Source: Azadirachta indica (taxonomy: Eukaryota; Streptophyta; Magnoliopsida; Sapindales; Meliaceae). Taken from it: a stretch of DNA of 64,000 bases. Every line of letters begins with the position of its first letter. Position 1 is the stretch's first letter. The stretch covers positions 14,653,182 through 14,717,181 of the forward strand of contig CM040445.1 of assembly GCA_022749755.1 (NCBI GenBank), read 5' to 3'. This document shows positions 59,641 through 64,000 of this stretch, piece by piece. The position numbers and the translations under genes were made by a program. The notes beneath the pieces are model-generated. The model saw nothing but the letters and a program-made list of their open reading frames with translations, was not told the origin of the DNA and did no database searches.

Positions 59641-61560
59641 TCGTGTTTATAAAATAGGAACATCTATGTAAGTAAAAGTTTATGGCTTAAATTTACTATA
59701 AAATGAATAGCAGCATTGGTAAAGTAAAATCTTGTAATTAAGAATTAAGAGTGGTGGCCAAGAATTGAAAGTGGTAGCCAAGTCAGATTTTATGGTAAAA
59801 AATGAAAAGTTGTGGTTAATTAAGTTTTTAACTATCTATCACAATGCCATTAGCTTATATTATAAAGAGGTAGTTTCATAATTCTTGGAGATCTCAGACA
59901 GAGATTGAATTCCCCAATAATTGATATCAGGAGTCCTGGTTTTATATTGTAGGTTACATGGTTACTCTAGCGAATATTGATTTTTCTATTATATAAAATA
60001 TCTAATTTCATGATAAAGACTGCAAAGATCTAAATTTGAGAGTAATAATTGCGATACAATGATTTCTCGTAAAAAGTATTTTTAAACTTGTATAAAATAT
60101 ATTTTCTGCAAAAGAACTTTGGGAAAGGCTAAAAAAGTTATATTAAATATAGATTATCTCAAATCAATCGTTTTTTAGATAACAATTCTACGTGCTGTGA
60201 ATAAATGAAGGAACGAAAATTATGATTATCTCATTATCCTCGATGGCATCATATCTTAACTAGAAGTTATATTAGAGTTAATTGAATATGAGGACAAACA
60301 TTAAGGTATTTCTTGTTTCTTCTGTCTCTCTATAAGCATATATTAACAACATTGAATTTTAGGAAAGAGGATGTGAATCTTGAATACTTTATTGAAAATC
60401 TTAAAGAAAATAGATTGATTAAAAGATGAAGATAACGGGGTCTTCAAAGGATTATAACTTTAATCAGAAGAAAACCAACTACAAGAAAAAAGTAGTTTAT
60501 TGAGATTGTGGACAATCAAGACATCTTAAATATAGAATTATTAAAAAGAAAATAAAATAGGTTCAATAAATAGTTTCAAAAATAGTAAATGAAAATAATG
60601 AAAATGCCGCTAATAATATGACTCTCTTATTCTCCATAGAAGATATATAGTGAATATTTATGTCCTTTAAAAAAGATATATACCCGTGTAACATGTTGAT
60701 AAGTTACCATGAAAAAAGATACATTACTCTTAGCATGTCCACATAATATGCACATAGAGATTAGTTTGCAATTTATGTAAGATGAGTAAGGAAATTTAGG
60801 TTGATGTAGATGAACTACCAAGAAAGCTCAACATGGAAGTTACACCGCATCAGCAGAATTTTTTAACATAATTAGTTGAAATCAAATTCTTAAAATTTGG
60901 TGATTCTAAATATGCATATGCATACTCATATAGTAAAATATAGTTATTATCAATGTTGAGAATCATAGCGGCTAGAAAGAATAGAATTAATTAAAAATCT
61001 TCTTAAGGTAAAGTTAAAAATAATTCAAGTCAAGGTAAAGATTTGTTGGAATTATTGACTTGATTAATGTCAAATAGGAACACTTATATGAAAGTGTATA
61101 TATAATTGGATTTATTGTAAATTGAAGAGTGATGGCTAGGCAAAATCTTGTGGCAAGGATTAAGAGAGTCAAGTAAAACTTTGTGTCCAAGTAAAATTTT
61201 TGGGCAAAAAAGAAGATTGGTGGCCAAGGTTTTAACTTATTATTTATCACAATACTATTAATTTTTACTATAAGTAGATAATACACCACCAAAATTTTAG
61301 TTGCATTGAATATTTAAGAGGTTAAGTACTTTACAAGTGAAAAATACATGGGTATAAGTGAGGTTTGGATGCAAGAAAATGTTACTTATAAGAGTGTTGT
61401 AACAACTTTCTACAAAATAAATTTTTATCATATTGTACTTTCGTAATCGTTGTTTTTCTCCAATATAAGGTGTTGTATGTAAATCCTTGCATTATATGAT
61501 TATGTTATTTTTTCTACTTATCACTTATTAGATATATTATTCTTCGAGATCTTAATTAGG
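59640..61560 (+). mobile_element. Decayed short Copia element (LTRs and gag remnant)
   Basis: Two diverged LTR-like copies, about 59640-59915 and 61045-61500, share ATAGGAACA.C...ATG, AGAGTGGTGGCCAAG/AGATTGGTGGCCAAG and the block TATCACAAT.C.ATTA. Directly after the first lies GATATCAGGAGTCCTGG (59926-59942), the Copia-type primer binding site (TGGTATCAGGAGC-like). The inside contains gag in broken frames, with a degraded zinc knuckle near 60490-60550 (YCDCGQSRHLKYRIIKKK, where the last Cys is lost). Protease, integrase and RT are absent, so it is a deleted, immobile copy. Confidence 0.65.
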
Positions 61561-64000
61561 TGGAGGATGGAATCTCTAACATAAAGTACTTCGAAAAAAC
61601 ATTCTATAACGAATTGAATTGTGAAATAAGCACTCTTAAAATTTTATCAAACACATTTTGCTTCAAGATTATTAAATAAATTACTTTAAAAAAAATTAAA
61701 CTAACTCTAAGTTGGTCTATAATGCTCAATAAATTAGGTTTCAAGTGTATTGACTTTGATTATACAATGTAATTTTATGTAACTAGATATAATTATTTAA
61801 CTTAATAAAAATTGGTTGATGAACTATATTTCTTAAATTATATTTTAAGATTTTGATCTTTAAAAATAATGTGAAATTCGACTTATGACTACTATTTTAC
61901 TTTATGTATTGATTTTAATTGACTCAAAATACTAATCACTTAAAATAATAATTAATATATGAGATAATATGTGAAATATTAACAAATAAGATTAAACTTG
62001 AATAGAACTCCAAGTACATATTACGAAGTAGCATAATATTATTCAATAAACTAATATTAAATTTTTTTGGAAAGAAAAAAAAAGCAAAGTAATTTAAGAC
62101 TTTTAGAGTTACAAAAGAACAAAAAAATGATAAAAAAATAATTTTAATCTGGTGTAACATCAGTACAATGTAAAAACATTAGCATAAACTAACAAAACCT
62201 CAGTCACAGTATTCCTTTCTCCAGCTAGCTTAACAAAAAGAGCATGAAATTGTATGTAATTAATTATAAAGTCAAGTACTGTTAATAAGCAGTTGATGAT
62301 CTCCATTTGTGTACAGGTTAAGAAAACTCAAGAGACAGCAGGAGGTCAATACACCATTGTTATGCATTCCATGTGAGCATGTTGTTTAAAGCCAAACTAA
62401 CTTTTCTTTCTTTTTGAATTCCAACTCGGAAATCAAAAAACCTTTTTCAATTTTCAACTCACAATTCACATTACTGCCCACCATTATACAAATCCACATA
62501 AATTCAGAATCCCTAAACCATTCCCGTACAAGCAGAGTACAAACTCACTCTTATTATTAAACCCTAGACTAGACTTGCATGCCTCTGCAGGCAGCAGTTC
62601 TTCCACGGCATTGCTGTTTATGCTACCTCTTTTTCTTTGGGTTTTCCATCCATCAGAATTCAGAAACATCCTACTGCTTTTTCGAATCTTTGTATGGTTT
62701 GTAGAACTTTGACTCAGGGGAAGTATTAATAAGCTTCTTTATGTTCCCCCATGGAAAAAAAAGATCAACTATTTTACTGTACAAAATCACTGCTGTTGTA
62801 ATTCTTTTTGTACATATCATTACGAGATTACGAAGAATGTCATAGCTAGAGCATCTCAAAAATATTTTCTTAAAACTTTGGAAAAATGATAACTACTCCC
62901 CGAAATCAATACACATACTGATTTTGTTTAATCTTAAGAGGTTAAAGAGATAGAAATAAGGTAAAAATAAAATAAATGATACTAATTTTTTTAATTAAAA
63001 TAAACTTGTCCTAAATAATTTTAATTGACAAATACTTAAAGAGAAAGTCTTAGCTATAGTTTGTCATACATTTAAGTTGAAAATTAATTAATTATAAAAG
63101 TAAATATGATAATGTTACAAAAGAAATTAATACATATATCGTGTTTCACTTAAAATTTATTCATACTAAAATGCATTTTGTTAGCTTTTATTGTGGAGGA
63201 TTTTGTCGAAACAAAAGTTAATTATGAATGTTACTACTCAAATTCACCTTCAAATATTTTGGTTGTTTGGAATATTGAGAATGATAGATGTAATTAATTA
63301 TGTCAAAACGACAAAGGAATTAATGTTATATTACCAGAACTAAATTTCCCTTAAGAATAAATACCTTTTGCATATTATTTTGCTACTACGAGTGAAAATG
63401 ATCTCCTAGACTAAGGTACTTTATGCATGTGGTCTTCATTGACTGTTGCGGGCGACATGTCACAGTTTCCAAAATGTGAAAATGTTTTTATGTTTCACAC
63501 CATTCATTTTCACCGTCAATAGAAACAACAGAGTTTTTGGTTAGACACAAATCTCAAAGCCAACCCACTGATATGAAGTAATTCGAGAGCGCACCTCGTG
63601 TTCTAAAAGTTATTAATATTAATCATAAATTAATTAATCGTCTATTATTTAATTTATTGTTGTTAATCATGCTGGGTTAGCGTGATTCCATGCAGGGAAA
63701 ATCACTTTTCTATGCTCGTCAAACTGTTAAAACTTTGATTCTGCAGCCTCTCGGTATCTGCAGTTGCAAATTAATCGGCAAGGGCCTCCTTCAATTAAAT
63801 AAATACTAACTAAATTATATACTATGATTAGTTTGAAATGATGGGAATTCTTTCATTGGCTTTTAATCTGAAGTATTCAGAAATCTTTGGATATCAAATT
63901 TCTTGAGTGTTCCCTAGCATTGCAACAAGCTTTTCATCCAAACTTATTAATTTGAAGTCAAAACAAGTATATATGTTTTAAAATTTTAGGATATCTCATA
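61561..64000. other. Terminal intergenic region, no supported gene
   Basis: Mostly AT-rich. 62300-62860 is somewhat richer in G and C, with two adjacent minus-strand frames of about 60 codons (62484-62669 and 62671-62859). They have no family resemblance; they could belong to a UTR or a non-coding transcript. 63400-64000 is the flank of whatever lies beyond the window. Confidence 0.35.

Noticed and set aside
62484..62859. Two adjacent minus-strand frames of about 60 codons each
   Set aside because: No splice signals joining them, no known motif, and no codon pattern that convinces me; left as unassigned.
1..64000. tRNA or rRNA genes
   Set aside because: No complete cloverleaf or ribosomal sequence was seen; the only Pol III A/B boxes belong to degenerate SINE copies.

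Overview
The window is nuclear DNA from a flowering plant, most likely a dicot. It is AT-rich, its genes have GT-AG introns, and it holds plant-specific families (a DYW-type PPR protein, chloroplast SppA) together with degraded Copia and Gypsy retrotransposons, SINEs and microsatellites. The gene content looks Citrus-like to me, but I cannot prove the species from the sequence alone.

Layout. 144-12333 (+) is a 13-exon chloroplast SppA protease gene; its first intron carries a broken Copia remnant between two inverted LTR-like copies. 13240-15420 (-) is a decayed Copia element. 16290-35350 is a local duplication zone. It has four copies (three intact, one pseudogene) of a small four-helix membrane protein gene on the minus strand, SINE-like elements that travel with the duplicated blocks, an unspliced SppA gene fragment, and a palindrome of about 2.3 kb with an 11-base loop. 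A Gypsy remnant (27842-30750, minus) sits between the last two copies. 36960-38960 looks like a dead gene.

The second half is gene-rich: a single-exon DYW PPR gene (39415-42369, +; At1g18485-like organellar RNA editing factor), a four-exon gene for an unrecognised 154-residue protein (43652-46227, +), a bZIP transcription factor (47142-47822, -), a RING-H2 E3 ligase gene broken by a one-base frameshift (50444-51843, -), and a 12-exon Ctf4/WDHD1/EOL1-type replication and chromatin gene (52857-58655, -) with two E2F-like sites just upstream of its start. The last 5 kb holds a decayed Copia element and no gene I can support.

The genes are independent transcription units and do not form a pathway. 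The most interesting parts are the membrane-protein cluster with a gene-conversion mosaic, the long palindrome planted next to an SppA fragment, the E2F sites on the replication gene, and the RING frameshift. Splice junctions were read by hand; for the three multi-exon genes the exon lengths add up to an uninterrupted frame, which supports the models.
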